Assembly: GCA_964350605.1 (NCBI GenBank)
Contig: CAYGKP010000059.1
Location: 1 to 12,733 of the forward strand
Length of the DNA: 12,733 bases
DNA from: CAYGKP01 sp964350605
GTDB taxonomy: Bacteria; Bacteroidota; Bacteroidia; Cytophagales; JAAEPT01
Direction of reading: 5' to 3'
Positions within the stretch are counted from its first letter, which is position 1. Each line of letters starts with the position of its first letter. Below, piece after piece: positions 1 to 7,644 of this stretch. The position numbers and the translations under genes were made by a program. Under the pieces are notes generated by a model. That model did no database searches and was not told the DNA's origin. It saw only the letters and a list, made by a program, of their open reading frames with translations.

Positions 1-1
1 C

Positions 2-205
2 GGTTTCACCCTGGTTTCGGGCGTGGCATTCGGTCAAACGACAACACCCCCGGTGCCCATGGCCGACGGCCTGCGTCCCGACGGGAAGATCTACGTGGTC
101 GTCGCGGTGATCCTGGTCATCTTTTTGGGGCTCCTCGTCTACGTACTTTCGCTGCAACGCCGGATCAAAACCCTGGAGAAACGGTTGAAAGACAACGAGT
201 CGTAA
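2..205 (+). CDS. ccmD: CcmD-like small membrane protein of cytochrome c maturation, 5' end outside window
   Basis: The frame is open from base 2, so the gene begins before the window. The visible part starts with the end of a signal peptide (LVSGVAFGQ), then a short Thr/Pro linker, the stretch MADGLRPDGKIYVVVAV, one membrane segment of about 20 residues, and a basic cytoplasmic tail (RRIKTLEKRLK). A GTG at 23 could start translation, but it would cut through the signal peptide, so I treat the gene as truncated. Small proteins with GKIYVVVAV followed by one helix and a Lys/Arg tail are typical of the Bacteroidota ccm locus, where they sit between ccmC and ccmE. In proteobacteria CcmD stabilises the CcmABC-CcmE haem-release complex; the same role is inferred here. 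ccmE follows after 15 bp, which fits one operon. Confidence 0.8.
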   Translation, partial: GFTLVSGVAFGQTTTPPVPMADGLRPDGKIYVVVAVILVIFLGLLVYVLSLQRRIKTLEKRLKDNES

Positions 206-220
206 TACTTACTACCCCGC

Positions 221-649
221 ATGAAACCCATTCACTTACTCTTTCTGGTCGTCTTGGCGGTCGGTGTGGGCATCGTCCTCTCGTCCCTGGAAGGGGCCAG
301 CACCTACGTGACCTTCGGCGAAGCGAAGACGTTGGCCGAAGAAGGCGAGTCGCAGAAAGTCCACGTCGTGGGCCAACTCTACAAAAACGAAGCAGGCCAG
401 ATTCAAGGCATGCGCTACGAGCCGACAGTGGACCCGAACCACTTCGAATTCGTGATGATCGACGACAGCTTGAAGGTTCAAAAAGTCGTGGCCCTGCAAC
501 CCAAGCCCGCCGACATCGAGCAATCAGAGAAAGTCGTCGTAGCTGGGCATTACAAAGGCGACCTGTTCATTGCCGAGGAAATCCTCATGAAGTGCCCCTC
601 GAAATACGTGGACGAAAACTTGGAAGCCGAAGAGGCAACGATCTACTAA
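221..649 (+). CDS. ccmE: Cytochrome c maturation haem chaperone CcmE, CxxxY type
   Basis: This 142-residue protein has an N-terminal membrane anchor (about residues 3-22) and a periplasmic OB-fold domain. Family marks are VHVVGQLYK (about 47-55), the strand FEFVMIDDS, VVVAGHYKGDLFIAEEILMKC (read as two adjoining parts) and the terminal KCPSKY. CcmE receives haem from CcmABCD on the outer face of the inner membrane, binds it covalently and passes it to CcmF for attachment to apocytochromes. In E. coli the haem-binding residue is the His of an HxxxY motif. Here Cys125 takes that place and Tyr129 is kept, giving the CxxxY variant known from some bacteria and archaea. An acidic C-terminal tail follows. 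The gene lies 15 bp after ccmD and 4 bp before ccmF, so the three are probably co-transcribed. Confidence 0.93.
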   Translation: MKPIHLLFLVVLAVGVGIVLSSLEGASTYVTFGEAKTLAEEGESQKVHVVGQLYKNEAGQIQGMRYEPTVDPNHFEFVMIDDSLKVQKVVALQPKPADIEQSEKVVVAGHYKGDLFIAEEILMKCPSKYVDENLEAEEATIY

Positions 650-653
650 CTGA

Positions 654-3269
654 ATGCCTGCCTTGTTCCATCAGGCCGTGGGCGATGTAGGCCGAATGGC
701 GGTCGTCGCTGCGTTGCTTTCCGCCCTGCTCGGGGCGATTGCCTACTTTCTTTCAACGCGCAAAAGTGCCGACGAAGCCCGCAGTTGGCGGCGCTTTGCC
801 CGGGTGATGTTCCTGGTCCACCTGGGGGCGATTGTGACCATCGGGGTCTGCCTCTACCAGATCATTCACGGGCACTATTACGAGTATCACTACGCCTGGG
901 CGCACAGCTCGAACCGCTTGCCGCTGCGCTACGTGGTTTCGTGTTTCTGGGAGGGCCAGGAGGGCAGCTTCCTGCTTTGGATGTTCTGGCATGCAGTGCT
1001 TTCCGGGCTCCTGATTCTCCTCTCTCTGCGCTCGAAAAGCAAGTGGGAGGCCCCCACGATGACGGTCATCTTCCTGGTGCAGGTCTTCCTTTCGACCATG
1101 ATCCTGGGTGCGGCATTTGGCGAGGTGCGCATCGGTTCGACCCCCTTCCTGCTGCTGCGCGACTACTTCGCGAACGCCCCGGTGTTCCTTCAAAACCCCT
1201 CGTTCGTACCGACCGACGGCAGTGGTCTGAACCCCTTGCTCCAGAACTACTGGATGGTGATCCACCCGCCCGTGTTGTTCCTGGGCTTTGCCCTGACCAC
1301 CGTGCCCTTTGCTTTCGCCATCGCGGGCCTGTGGACGGGCGATTTGAAAGGGTGGCTGCGGCCTGCCCTGCCGTGGATTTTGGTCGGCGGTGGGATTTTG
1401 GGCCTCGGCATTCTGATGGGTGCGGCCTGGGCCTACGAGACGCTCAACTTCGGCGGGGTCTGGAACTGGGACCCGGTCGAGAACGCCGTGTATGTGCCCT
1501 GGCTGGTGCTGGTCGGAGGGCTGCACGGGGTGCTGATGTTCCGCCGGAAAGGCAAGGGCCTGGCCCTGACCACCACGCTGGTCATCTTCTCGTTCCTCTT
1601 GATCCTCTACTCCACCTTCCTGACGCGCAGCGGGATTTTGGGCGAATCGTCGGTGCATTCGTTTACCGACCTGGGCCTCTCGGGGCAACTGCTGATCTAC
1701 CTGCTGTTCTTCGTGGTGCTGGCGATTGCGATGCTCGCCGTTCGCTGGTCGAAACTCGCCGATCCGAAAACCGAAGGCCGCGAGAAATCGGGCCTCTACT
1801 GGCTGATGGTCGCGGGCATTTCCACCCTGCTGATCGCGGGCTTCCAAGTGATTTTCGCCACCTCGTTCCCGGTCATCAACAAGATTTTCGGCAGCAAATT
1901 GGTCGTCGAAGAACAAGTGCAGTTCTACACCGACTTCCAGATCTGGCCTGCTGTCATCTTGCTATTTCTCTCGGCACTGGGCCAATGGCTGTGGTGGCGC
2001 AACCAAAAGACCAACTGGAAAGCCGAAGCGCGCGGCGTCATGCTGGCGGCGGTGGGGCTACTCGTTGTCTCGGTACTGTTGATTCTCTACCTCCAAATTC
2101 AAAATGACAGCCACACCCTCGAACTCCAGAAATGGGGCAGCGAGGAAAAGCTGCTCGGCGACAGTGCCAGCGGGTTCATCGGGCGGACGTTGTCGTATTC
2201 CCTCCTGCTACTCGGCGGTCTGTTCTCCGTTTTCCTGAACGGCAAGATGTTCTTCCGCCTCTTGCGCCAGCAACCCAAACTGGTCGGGGGCACGGTGGCC
2301 CACCTGGGCCTCGCGCTGCTGCTCATCGGCATGCTGTTTTCGGCGGGCTATTCGAAGGTGGTGTCGATCAACCGCTCGGGCCTGACGATCCTCAATGACG
2401 AGGACATCCCCGAGAATTACAACGCCGAGAACGTGGTGCTGTTCCGCGGGCGGCCCATCCAGATGGCAGGCTATCGGATCGCGTATCGCGGGGCCTATTA
2501 CGAAGCCCCGGCGCTGCATGCCTACGTCAACGACGACGACCTGTACGACATTCCCACGGTTACGCACTTGAAGATTGCCCGCAAGCCGATTTTGGTCAAT
2601 GGCGAGGTATTGGCCCAAGCGAACGACACAATTGAAATCCGCGAGGAGAACCGCTACTTCCGCGTCGATTACCAGAAGGAGGGGGCCGCGCCCTTCTCGC
2701 TCTACCCCCGCGCGCAGGTCAACGAAAAGATGGGCGGTTTGATCCCCAGCCCCGACATTGACCGACGCGTCATGGGCGACCTCTACACCCACGTCACCTT
2801 GGTCACCGATCCGGACAATCCCATCCAATGGCGCGACACGGTCTACCACGACCTCTCGATCGGCGACACGATTTTCATCAACGACTACGTGGCCGTGCTC
2901 GATACCGTCGTGCCGACGCGCACCGTGCAGGGCACAACCCTGGAGCCCAACCAGATGGGCCTCTCCGCGCACATCAAGATCTTTGCAGCGATGGACACCC
3001 TTGTGCTCACTCCGGCCATCGTCCTCGACGATCAGGAAGCCTTCACCGTCCCCGACGAAAGCGAGGAGGCGGGTGCGCGCCTGACGTTCCTGCGCCTGAA
3101 TACCGAGACGCCCGAGAAGTTCTTCCGCGTGGGCATCAACACCAAACAGCTGGATTACGTGGTGCTGAAAGCCGAGGAAAAGCCGCTGATCAATTTGTTG
3201 TGGGCAGGCTGCATCCTGATGACCCTTGGCTTCGGGCTTGCCGCCTGGAAGCGGGCGGGCGAGCGATAG
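654..3269 (+). CDS. ccmF: Cytochrome c haem lyase subunit CcmF (CcsA/CcmF haem-handling family)
   Basis: This 871-residue polytopic protein has about 15 predicted membrane segments and a large periplasmic domain between the last two (about residues 566-845). The tryptophan-rich haem-presenting WWD motif is NFGGVWNWDPVENAVYVPW at 265-283, with Trp270, Trp272 and Asp273. All four histidines expected of CcmF are present: His204 in IHPPVLFLGF, His291 after the WWD motif, His335 in SSVHSF, and His550 in AHLGLALLLIG. By comparison with E. coli, His204 and His335 would hold the incoming haem, while His291 and His550 would ligate the intrinsic haem b. CcmF accepts haem from CcmE and forms the thioether bonds to CxxCH motifs of apocytochromes. 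The start at 654 is 4 bp after ccmE; the next Met (residue 15) would remove the short N-terminal extension before the first membrane helix. Confidence 0.93.
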   Translation: MPALFHQAVGDVGRMAVVAALLSALLGAIAYFLSTRKSADEARSWRRFARVMFLVHLGAIVTIGVCLYQIIHGHYYEYHYAWAHSSNRLPLRYVVSCFWEGQEGSFLLWMFWHAVLSGLLILLSLRSKSKWEAPTMTVIFLVQVFLSTMILGAAFGEVRIGSTPFLLLRDYFANAPVFLQNPSFVPTDGSGLNPLLQNYWMVIHPPVLFLGFALTTVPFAFAIAGLWTGDLKGWLRPALPWILVGGGILGLGILMGAAWAYETLNFGGVWNWDPVENAVYVPWLVLVGGLHGVLMFRRKGKGLALTTTLVIFSFLLILYSTFLTRSGILGESSVHSFTDLGLSGQLLIYLLFFVVLAIAMLAVRWSKLADPKTEGREKSGLYWLMVAGISTLLIAGFQVIFATSFPVINKIFGSKLVVEEQVQFYTDFQIWPAVILLFLSALGQWLWWRNQKTNWKAEARGVMLAAVGLLVVSVLLILYLQIQNDSHTLELQKWGSEEKLLGDSASGFIGRTLSYSLLLLGGLFSVFLNGKMFFRLLRQQPKLVGGTVAHLGLALLLIGMLFSAGYSKVVSINRSGLTILNDEDIPENYNAENVVLFRGRPIQMAGYRIAYRGAYYEAPALHAYVNDDDLYDIPTVTHLKIARKPILVNGEVLAQANDTIEIREENRYFRVDYQKEGAAPFSLYPRAQVNEKMGGLIPSPDIDRRVMGDLYTHVTLVTDPDNPIQWRDTVYHDLSIGDTIFINDYVAVLDTVVPTRTVQGTTLEPNQMGLSAHIKIFAAMDTLVLTPAIVLDDQEAFTVPDESEEAGARLTFLRLNTETPEKFFRVGINTKQLDYVVLKAEEKPLINLLWAGCILMTLGFGLAAWKRAGER

Positions 3270-3278
3270 GCGGCAGAC

Positions 3279-3309
3279 TTGGCATTCCTGACTATCCAAC
3301 CTAACTTTC
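3279..3309 (+). promoter_or_regulatory. Possible Bacteroidota-type promoter before the small exported protein gene
   Basis: TTG at 3279-3281 and TAACTTTC at 3302-3309 are 20 bp apart. This resembles the Bacteroidota primary sigma-factor pattern TTG - about 20 bp - TAnnTTTG, with the last base of the -7 box mismatched. It sits between the ccmF stop and the ATG at 3342. A match this short can arise by chance, so this is only a candidate. Confidence 0.22.
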
Positions 3310-3341
3310 GCCCCGCTCTAAGCGGTCCTTTGTCACTTCGC

Positions 3342-3680
3342 ATGCGCGCGTTCCGTCTTCTTTTGGTTGTTCTGGGCTTTTGGGCCCTGGCCGTTGTTCC
3401 GCAACTGGCTATGGCTGCCCCTGCGCCCGAACAGACGAAAGAGCAGAGCGATCAGAAGCAAAAACCCACCGAAGATGCCCAGGAACTTCCTTCCTTTCAG
3501 GAAGTAACGCCCGGTGTGTCGGCCCAAGTCCCCGCGTCTTCGCCGGTGGAAATTCTAGGCTTTGCCGCACCTGAGGCCCCAAGTGGGCACGAAAGTTTCG
3601 CCGCGGTTCGCCGCAGCGAGCGGCCCAGCCGCATCCGCCAGGTGGAACGCACCCGCCTCGCGCCAGCCCAAGCACCGTAG
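3342..3680 (+). CDS. Small exported protein of unknown function, Pro/Ala/Glu/Gln rich
   Basis: I do not recognise this 112-residue product. The ATG at 3342 is chosen because it gives a textbook signal peptide (MRAFRLLLVVLGFWALAVV, then a likely cut at AMA-AP, residue 25). A longer reading from a TTG at 3279 would bury that peptide behind 21 residues. The mature part of about 87 residues has a charged Glu/Gln/Lys segment (EQTKEQSDQKQKPTEDAQE), a Val/Pro/Ser middle part, and a basic C-terminal third (RRSERPSRIRQVERTR). It has no cysteine and no membrane helix after the signal, and looks largely disordered. It lies 72 bp after ccmF and 94 bp before secDF. It could be part of either unit or independent. 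The signal peptide makes a real gene likely, but the coding call is less secure than for its neighbours. Confidence 0.55.
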   Translation: MRAFRLLLVVLGFWALAVVPQLAMAAPAPEQTKEQSDQKQKPTEDAQELPSFQEVTPGVSAQVPASSPVEILGFAAPEAPSGHESFAAVRRSERPSRIRQVERTRLAPAQAP

Positions 3681-3700
3681 TCTCGGCCTGACTGCCGATT

Positions 3701-3731
3701 GTCCCCCGTCGGCCCGCGATGAAAGGGGGAC
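3701..3731 (+). other. Stem-loop in the secDF leader
   Basis: GTCCCCC at 3701-3707 and GGGGGAC at 3725-3731 form a perfect 7-bp G/C-rich stem with a 17-base loop. The flanking TTG/CAA can extend it with one bulged base. It lies between the small exported protein stop (3680) and the secDF start (3775). No T run follows, so it is not a clear intrinsic terminator. It could be a weak terminator, an mRNA end stabiliser or a leader structure for secDF. Confidence 0.3.
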
Positions 3732-3774
3732 CAACTACCGATTTACTTATCCGATCTGACCGATCCCCTGACCC

Positions 3775-6700
3775 ATGAAGAACAAAAAGTTCGTCATTTT
3801 CCTTGCGCTGCTGATCACCTTCTTCTGCGCCTATTTCCTTTCGTTCACCTACAAATCCTGGAAGCTCGACGAGGCCCGCGACCGCTACGTGGAGAACCGC
3901 TTGCTCGCCTTTGAAGGCGACAGCCTGCCCCGCGCCACGCTCGATTCGCTGAAATCCAGCTTCAAGAAGGACTACCGCGATTCGCTCTGGAACCAGAACG
4001 TGTTCTCGTTCCTGGGCATGGCCGACTACACCTACCGCGAGGTCAAAAACAACGAGTTGAAGCTCGGCTTGGACTTGCAGGGGGGGATGCACGTGACCAT
4101 GGAAATCTCGCCCGAAGGCATTCTGAGCAGCCTTTCGGACAACAACGAGGACCCCGTGTTCCTCGGCGCGATCGAGAAAGCCAAAGAGCGCCAGCAGACC
4201 GAAGCGCGTCCCTTCGTGGACCTGTTCTATGAGGCCTGGCGCGAAAGCATGCCAGAGGGTCGCTTGGCCGAGGCCTTCCTGACCGCCGACAACCAGGACG
4301 AAATCACCCTGAAGACCACTGACGAGGAAATCCTCGACATCGTGCGCCGCGAGTTGGACGATGCCATTGAGCGTTCGGTCGTCGTGTTTCGTTCGCGTTT
4401 GAACCCTTATGGTGCCTCGCAGGTGACGATCCGGACCATCAAATCGACGGGCCGCATCGAAATCGAATTGCCGGGTGAAGAAGATCGCCAGTCGGTCAAA
4501 GAACAGCTTGAGTCGGTCGCCCAACTGGAGTTCCTGAAGGTCTACAACAACGACCGCGCGATCCTGCCGGGCTTGATGGAAATCAACCGCCTGCTCGTGA
4601 AAGAAAACGGCGCGAAAGCCCCGGTCGTCCCCGATTCGGGTGCTGCGCCAGCCGAGCCGACGGCACCCGCCGAAGTGCCTGCGTCCGACGGCCTGTTCGC
4701 CGATGCGCCTGTGGATACCGCTTCGGCAGCCGCAGATACGACTGCGTTGGCGCTGGATACCCCAGGGGTACAGACACCCGCTGTGGCTGGGGTCGATAGC
4801 ATGCCGCTGTTCCAGTTGATCTTCACAACGCCTGGTGCGCGCACGCAGGAGGAGGTCTACGTGGAGTACAAACTCAGCGAGAACAAGACGATCTACGACG
4901 CGCCGCTGTACGGCGACATCGCCCGCCGCGACGAGTTGGAGGCCATCTTGGCCCGCCCGGAAGTGAAGGCACTTTTGCCCGAAAACTGCACCCTGCTGTG
5001 GGGCCTCGGCGAAGCCGACCAAAAAGGCCAACAGAGCCGCATCGTGCCGGTCTATTTCGTCTACAAAAGCCAAAGCAACCCCGCACAATTGACGGGGGAA
5101 TCCATCACTGACGCCCGCGCCGACCAGAACCAACTGGGCCGCATGGCCGTGATGATGACCATGGACACCGAAGGTGCCGCCGAATGGGCACGCATGACGG
5201 GTGAGGTGGCTTCGGACCCCGACATCTTTCGCATTGCGGTGGCCCTGGACAACGTGGTCTACTCGGCCCCGACGGTCTCGCAAGCCATCACAGGCGGTCG
5301 CTCGGAAATCTCGGGCTCGTTCAGCCTGGAGGAAGCCAAGCTGCTCGCCTCGGTCATCAAAGCGGGTAAGATGCCTGCCCCCGCCAAGGTCGACCGCATT
5401 GTGGAAATCGGGCCAACGCTGGGTAAGGAGTCGATTGGCCGCGGACTCACCTCGATGGTGATTGGTCTGCTTCTGGTCATCGTCTTCATGGTGATCTACT
5501 ACGCCAAGGCTGGCCTGGTCGCCAACGTGGCCCTGCTCGTCAACTTGTTCTTCATCATCGGAGTCATGGCCCAACCGGCCCTGGGAACGGCCTTGACCTT
5601 GGAAGGCATCGCGGGCATCGTGCTGACCATCGGTATGGCCATCGACGCCAACGTACTGATCTTCGAACGCATCCGCGAGGAACTGCGAGAGGGTGCGTCG
5701 CTGCAAGCAGCCATTCGTGGCGGGTACAACCGCGCCTTCCTCACGATCATTGACTCGAACCTCACTACCCTGATCACGGCCTTCATCCTGGCCACCTTCG
5801 GGACGGGCCTCGTGAAAGGCTTCGCCGTCGCTCTGATCGTCGGGATTGCCTGTTCATTCTTCACGGCGGTCTTCGTTTCGCGCCTGATCATCGAGTGGCT
5901 GGCCCGCAAAGGCGACCAGTCGAGCATCTCGTTCGAGACGGGTTTCTCGCGCCGCCTGTTCCGGGGCACCAAGCCGATCAACTTCGTGGGCAACCGCAAG
6001 ATTGCCTACGTTATTTCGAGTCTGGTAATCGCCGGGGGCATCGGGGTCATCGCGACTCAGGGATTGAACTTGGGGGTCTCGTTCAAAGGGGGCTACTCGT
6101 ATGTGGTCAAGTTTGACGAGCCGGTCAGCAGCCTGCAAGCACGTGGTAGCTTGAACCAAGCACTCGGTGGGGCCAGCATGCAGATCAAAACCTTCAACGG
6201 CCCCGATCAACTGATGATCACCACCAGCTACCTGGTGGAATCGACCGAGGAGAACGCCGACAGCCTGGTGCGTGTCGCGGTGCTCGGCGGGCTGAACAAG
6301 GACTACGCCGACTTGAACCCGACGGTGATCCAGTCGATTTCCGTGAACCCGACGATTGCTGCGGATATTAAGCAGACGGCCCTGACTTCACTGCTGATCT
6401 CGCTGGTCGCGATCTTCTTCTACGTGGTGCTGCGGTTCCGCCGTTGGCAGTTTGGCCTGGGTGCGCTGATCGCTCTGTTCCACGACGTGCTGGTGGTCCT
6501 CTCGGTCTTTGCCATTGCAGGGCTCGCGGGCTTCTCGTTCGAAATCGATGAGGTGTTCGTGGCCGCCATGCTGACAATCATTGGCTATTCGATCAACGAT
6601 ACAGTGGTGGTGTTCGACCGCGTGCGCGAGTTCATCAAGAACCGTTTCACGGTCGACATGAAGGAGACAATCAACAACTCGATCAACGCCACTTTGAGCC

Positions 6701-6897
6701 GAACGGTGATGACCTCGTTCACCACCCTGATCGTGATTGGTGTGTTGGTGATTTACGGCGGCGAGGCCCTGCGCGGCTTCAGCCTCGCGCTGCTCGTGGG
6801 AATCATTGTGGGTACCTACTCCTCGATCTTCGTTGCCACGCCGCTGGTGCTCGACACCACGCCGAAAAAGAGACAGAAGAAGGCCAAGAAGGCGTAA
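3775..6897 (+). CDS. secDF: Fused protein translocase subunit SecDF
   Basis: This 1,040-residue fusion of SecD and SecF is the usual Bacteroidota arrangement. SecDF uses the proton gradient to pull preproteins outward after SecYEG-SecA translocation. One anchor helix lies at about 6-25. The first SecD periplasmic domain opens with LKLGLDLQGGMHV (95-107). Five further SecD helices follow from about 560 to 708, with GMAIDANVLIFERIREE (620-636); Asp624 is the conserved membrane acid of the proton path. The SecF half begins with a helix at about 743-762, then GVSFKGGYSY, and later IIGYSINDTVVVFDRVREF (935-953). About 12 helices in total. Two oddities: a low-complexity Ala/Pro/Asp segment at about 279-341, and Ser769 where SecF usually has Asp in its DFxGG-type motif. 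A basic tail (KKRQKKAKK) ends the protein. A strong terminator follows 33 bp after the stop. Confidence 0.97.
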   Translation: MKNKKFVIFLALLITFFCAYFLSFTYKSWKLDEARDRYVENRLLAFEGDSLPRATLDSLKSSFKKDYRDSLWNQNVFSFLGMADYTYREVKNNELKLGLDLQGGMHVTMEISPEGILSSLSDNNEDPVFLGAIEKAKERQQTEARPFVDLFYEAWRESMPEGRLAEAFLTADNQDEITLKTTDEEILDIVRRELDDAIERSVVVFRSRLNPYGASQVTIRTIKSTGRIEIELPGEEDRQSVKEQLESVAQLEFLKVYNNDRAILPGLMEINRLLVKENGAKAPVVPDSGAAPAEPTAPAEVPASDGLFADAPVDTASAAADTTALALDTPGVQTPAVAGVDSMPLFQLIFTTPGARTQEEVYVEYKLSENKTIYDAPLYGDIARRDELEAILARPEVKALLPENCTLLWGLGEADQKGQQSRIVPVYFVYKSQSNPAQLTGESITDARADQNQLGRMAVMMTMDTEGAAEWARMTGEVASDPDIFRIAVALDNVVYSAPTVSQAITGGRSEISGSFSLEEAKLLASVIKAGKMPAPAKVDRIVEIGPTLGKESIGRGLTSMVIGLLLVIVFMVIYYAKAGLVANVALLVNLFFIIGVMAQPALGTALTLEGIAGIVLTIGMAIDANVLIFERIREELREGASLQAAIRGGYNRAFLTIIDSNLTTLITAFILATFGTGLVKGFAVALIVGIACSFFTAVFVSRLIIEWLARKGDQSSISFETGFSRRLFRGTKPINFVGNRKIAYVISSLVIAGGIGVIATQGLNLGVSFKGGYSYVVKFDEPVSSLQARGSLNQALGGASMQIKTFNGPDQLMITTSYLVESTEENADSLVRVAVLGGLNKDYADLNPTVIQSISVNPTIAADIKQTALTSLLISLVAIFFYVVLRFRRWQFGLGALIALFHDVLVVLSVFAIAGLAGFSFEIDEVFVAAMLTIIGYSINDTVVVFDRVREFIKNRFTVDMKETINNSINATLSRTVMTSFTTLIVIGVLVIYGGEALRGFSLALLVGIIVGTYSSIFVATPLVLDTTPKKRQKKAKKA

Positions 6898-6930
6898 CCG
6901 CTTCTTGCCGCTTTGAACATGCCCGTTTGG

Positions 6931-6960
6931 AAAGGGCCGCCCGAAAGGGCGGCCCTTTTT
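6931..6960 (+). terminator. Rho-independent terminator after secDF
   Basis: AAAGGGCCGCCC (6931-6942) pairs perfectly with GGGCGGCCCTTT (6947-6958) around a GAAA tetraloop of the stable GNRA type. The downstream strand runs into five T (6956-6960). The stem is 12 bp with a G/C-rich core. The A run on the left gives a short T run on the opposite strand, but no minus-strand gene ends here. It separates secDF from the exported-protein array. Confidence 0.93.
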
Positions 6961-7009
6961 CGTGGGCCCTACTGGACTCTGGCCCAGGGATTTCCCACCT
7001 TATGGAAAT

Positions 7010-7027
7010 GAGCCCACTGTTGGGCTC
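7010..7027 (+). other. Short hairpin upstream of the exported-protein array
   Basis: GAGCCCA (7010-7016) and TGGGCTC (7021-7027) form a perfect 7-bp stem around CTGT. It lies in the 202-bp gap between secDF and the first array gene, about 70 bp before the start, with no T run after it. I see no convincing TAnnTTTG box in this gap, so where array transcription starts is unclear. The hairpin may be a 5' leader structure or chance. Confidence 0.3.
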
Positions 7028-7099
7028 GGTCCGGAATTTTCGGTGCGGTGCTGTGGAAACAGTTCTGTTTTTTCATCCCCAGGACAAATGCTTTTCTCG

Positions 7100-7618
7100 A
7101 TGGCTCGAACGCTACTCTCCCTCCTTCTTTTTCTTTCGGTTTCTCTGGCTGCAGTGCCTCGCCTCTCGGCTCAAGAGCATCCGCCATATGACTTGCTCGA
7201 CAAGGCCGCTCGCGGCGATACCGCCGGGCTGATCGGCTGGGTCGAGAAGAACGGATGGACCAACCAAAACGACCGCATGATAAAAGCTGGCGGCGTTGTG
7301 ACCAGAACGTGGAAGAAGGCCGAGGCAGAAGGCTGCGAGTTGTCGTTGGCACTGACCTACGACCGGTACCCTGGCACCCCGCAGGTGAAGCTGACGATTT
7401 CGTGGCAAGGCAAGCCCGCGCATTCGGTGTTCAAGGAATTGCCCAAGACGCTCCGTAAGCAGTTGAAGTGGGCCGATGTCTACGAAGTGTATTCGGACGG
7501 AAAGCAACAGGCGGCCCATGCCGTGGAGAACAGCCTTCAAGTCGGTTGTTTTGAGATGAGCCCTGGCAAGAAAAATTGGTACTTGGCCTACCTGACGCTC
7601 GACGCGCTGACACCTTAG
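7100..7618 (+). CDS. Exported-protein array member 1, unknown function (subfamily with member 3)
   Basis: The product is 172 residues with a signal peptide (MARTLLSLLLFLSVSLAAV, likely cut after RLSAQ). An in-frame ATG at 7088 would add MLFS; I prefer 7100 because it puts the basic residue next to the start. I do not recognise the family. Its mature part is clearly related to member 3: LLDKAARGDTAGLIGWVEKN matches LEKCLAGDSAPLYDWMEADG, and LPKTLRKQLKWADVYEVYS with SDGKQQAAHAVE matches LPKRVRRKLKWEDKLTRYS with SAGRQQAAQYVK. It has the array-wide Gly-Trp (Trp53), and VKLTISW aligns with the alternating hydrophobic strand of other members. It has Cys79 and Cys130 but no CxxC. It is the first gene after the secDF terminator, so it probably heads the operon; member 2 starts 26 bp downstream. 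Confidence 0.8.
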   Translation: MARTLLSLLLFLSVSLAAVPRLSAQEHPPYDLLDKAARGDTAGLIGWVEKNGWTNQNDRMIKAGGVVTRTWKKAEAEGCELSLALTYDRYPGTPQVKLTISWQGKPAHSVFKELPKTLRKQLKWADVYEVYSDGKQQAAHAVENSLQVGCFEMSPGKKNWYLAYLTLDALTP

Positions 7619-7644
7619 GCAAGACTTTTGCCTTTCCTCTCCCG

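Noticed and set aside
753..1916. Open frame of 387 codons on the minus strand within ccmF
   Set aside because: It is antisense to the conserved CcmF membrane region, and its composition (Gln, His, Arg, Glu) is typical of a shadow frame.
785..2107. Open frame of 440 codons on the plus strand in another frame of ccmF
   Set aside because: It lies wholly inside ccmF, has no hydrophobic pattern or motif and is Arg/Pro/Gly-rich, so it is a frame shadow.
2208..3299. Open frame of 363 codons on the minus strand over the end of ccmF
   Set aside because: It is antisense to a confident gene and has no recognisable domain.
3409..5706. Open frame of 765 codons on the minus strand, antisense to secDF
   Set aside because: Its product is His/Asp/Arg/Gln-rich low-complexity sequence with no motif, as expected for the antisense shadow of a GC-rich gene. 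secDF on the other strand has full family motifs.
6961..7099. Search for a sigma-factor promoter in the gap before the array
   Set aside because: No TTG plus TAnnTTTG pair at a suitable spacing was found, so no promoter is annotated there.
6927..7232. Open frame of 101 codons starting with TTG inside the secDF terminator
   Set aside because: It begins in the terminator hairpin and overlaps array member 1, whose signal peptide and homology to member 3 show that the other frame is coding.
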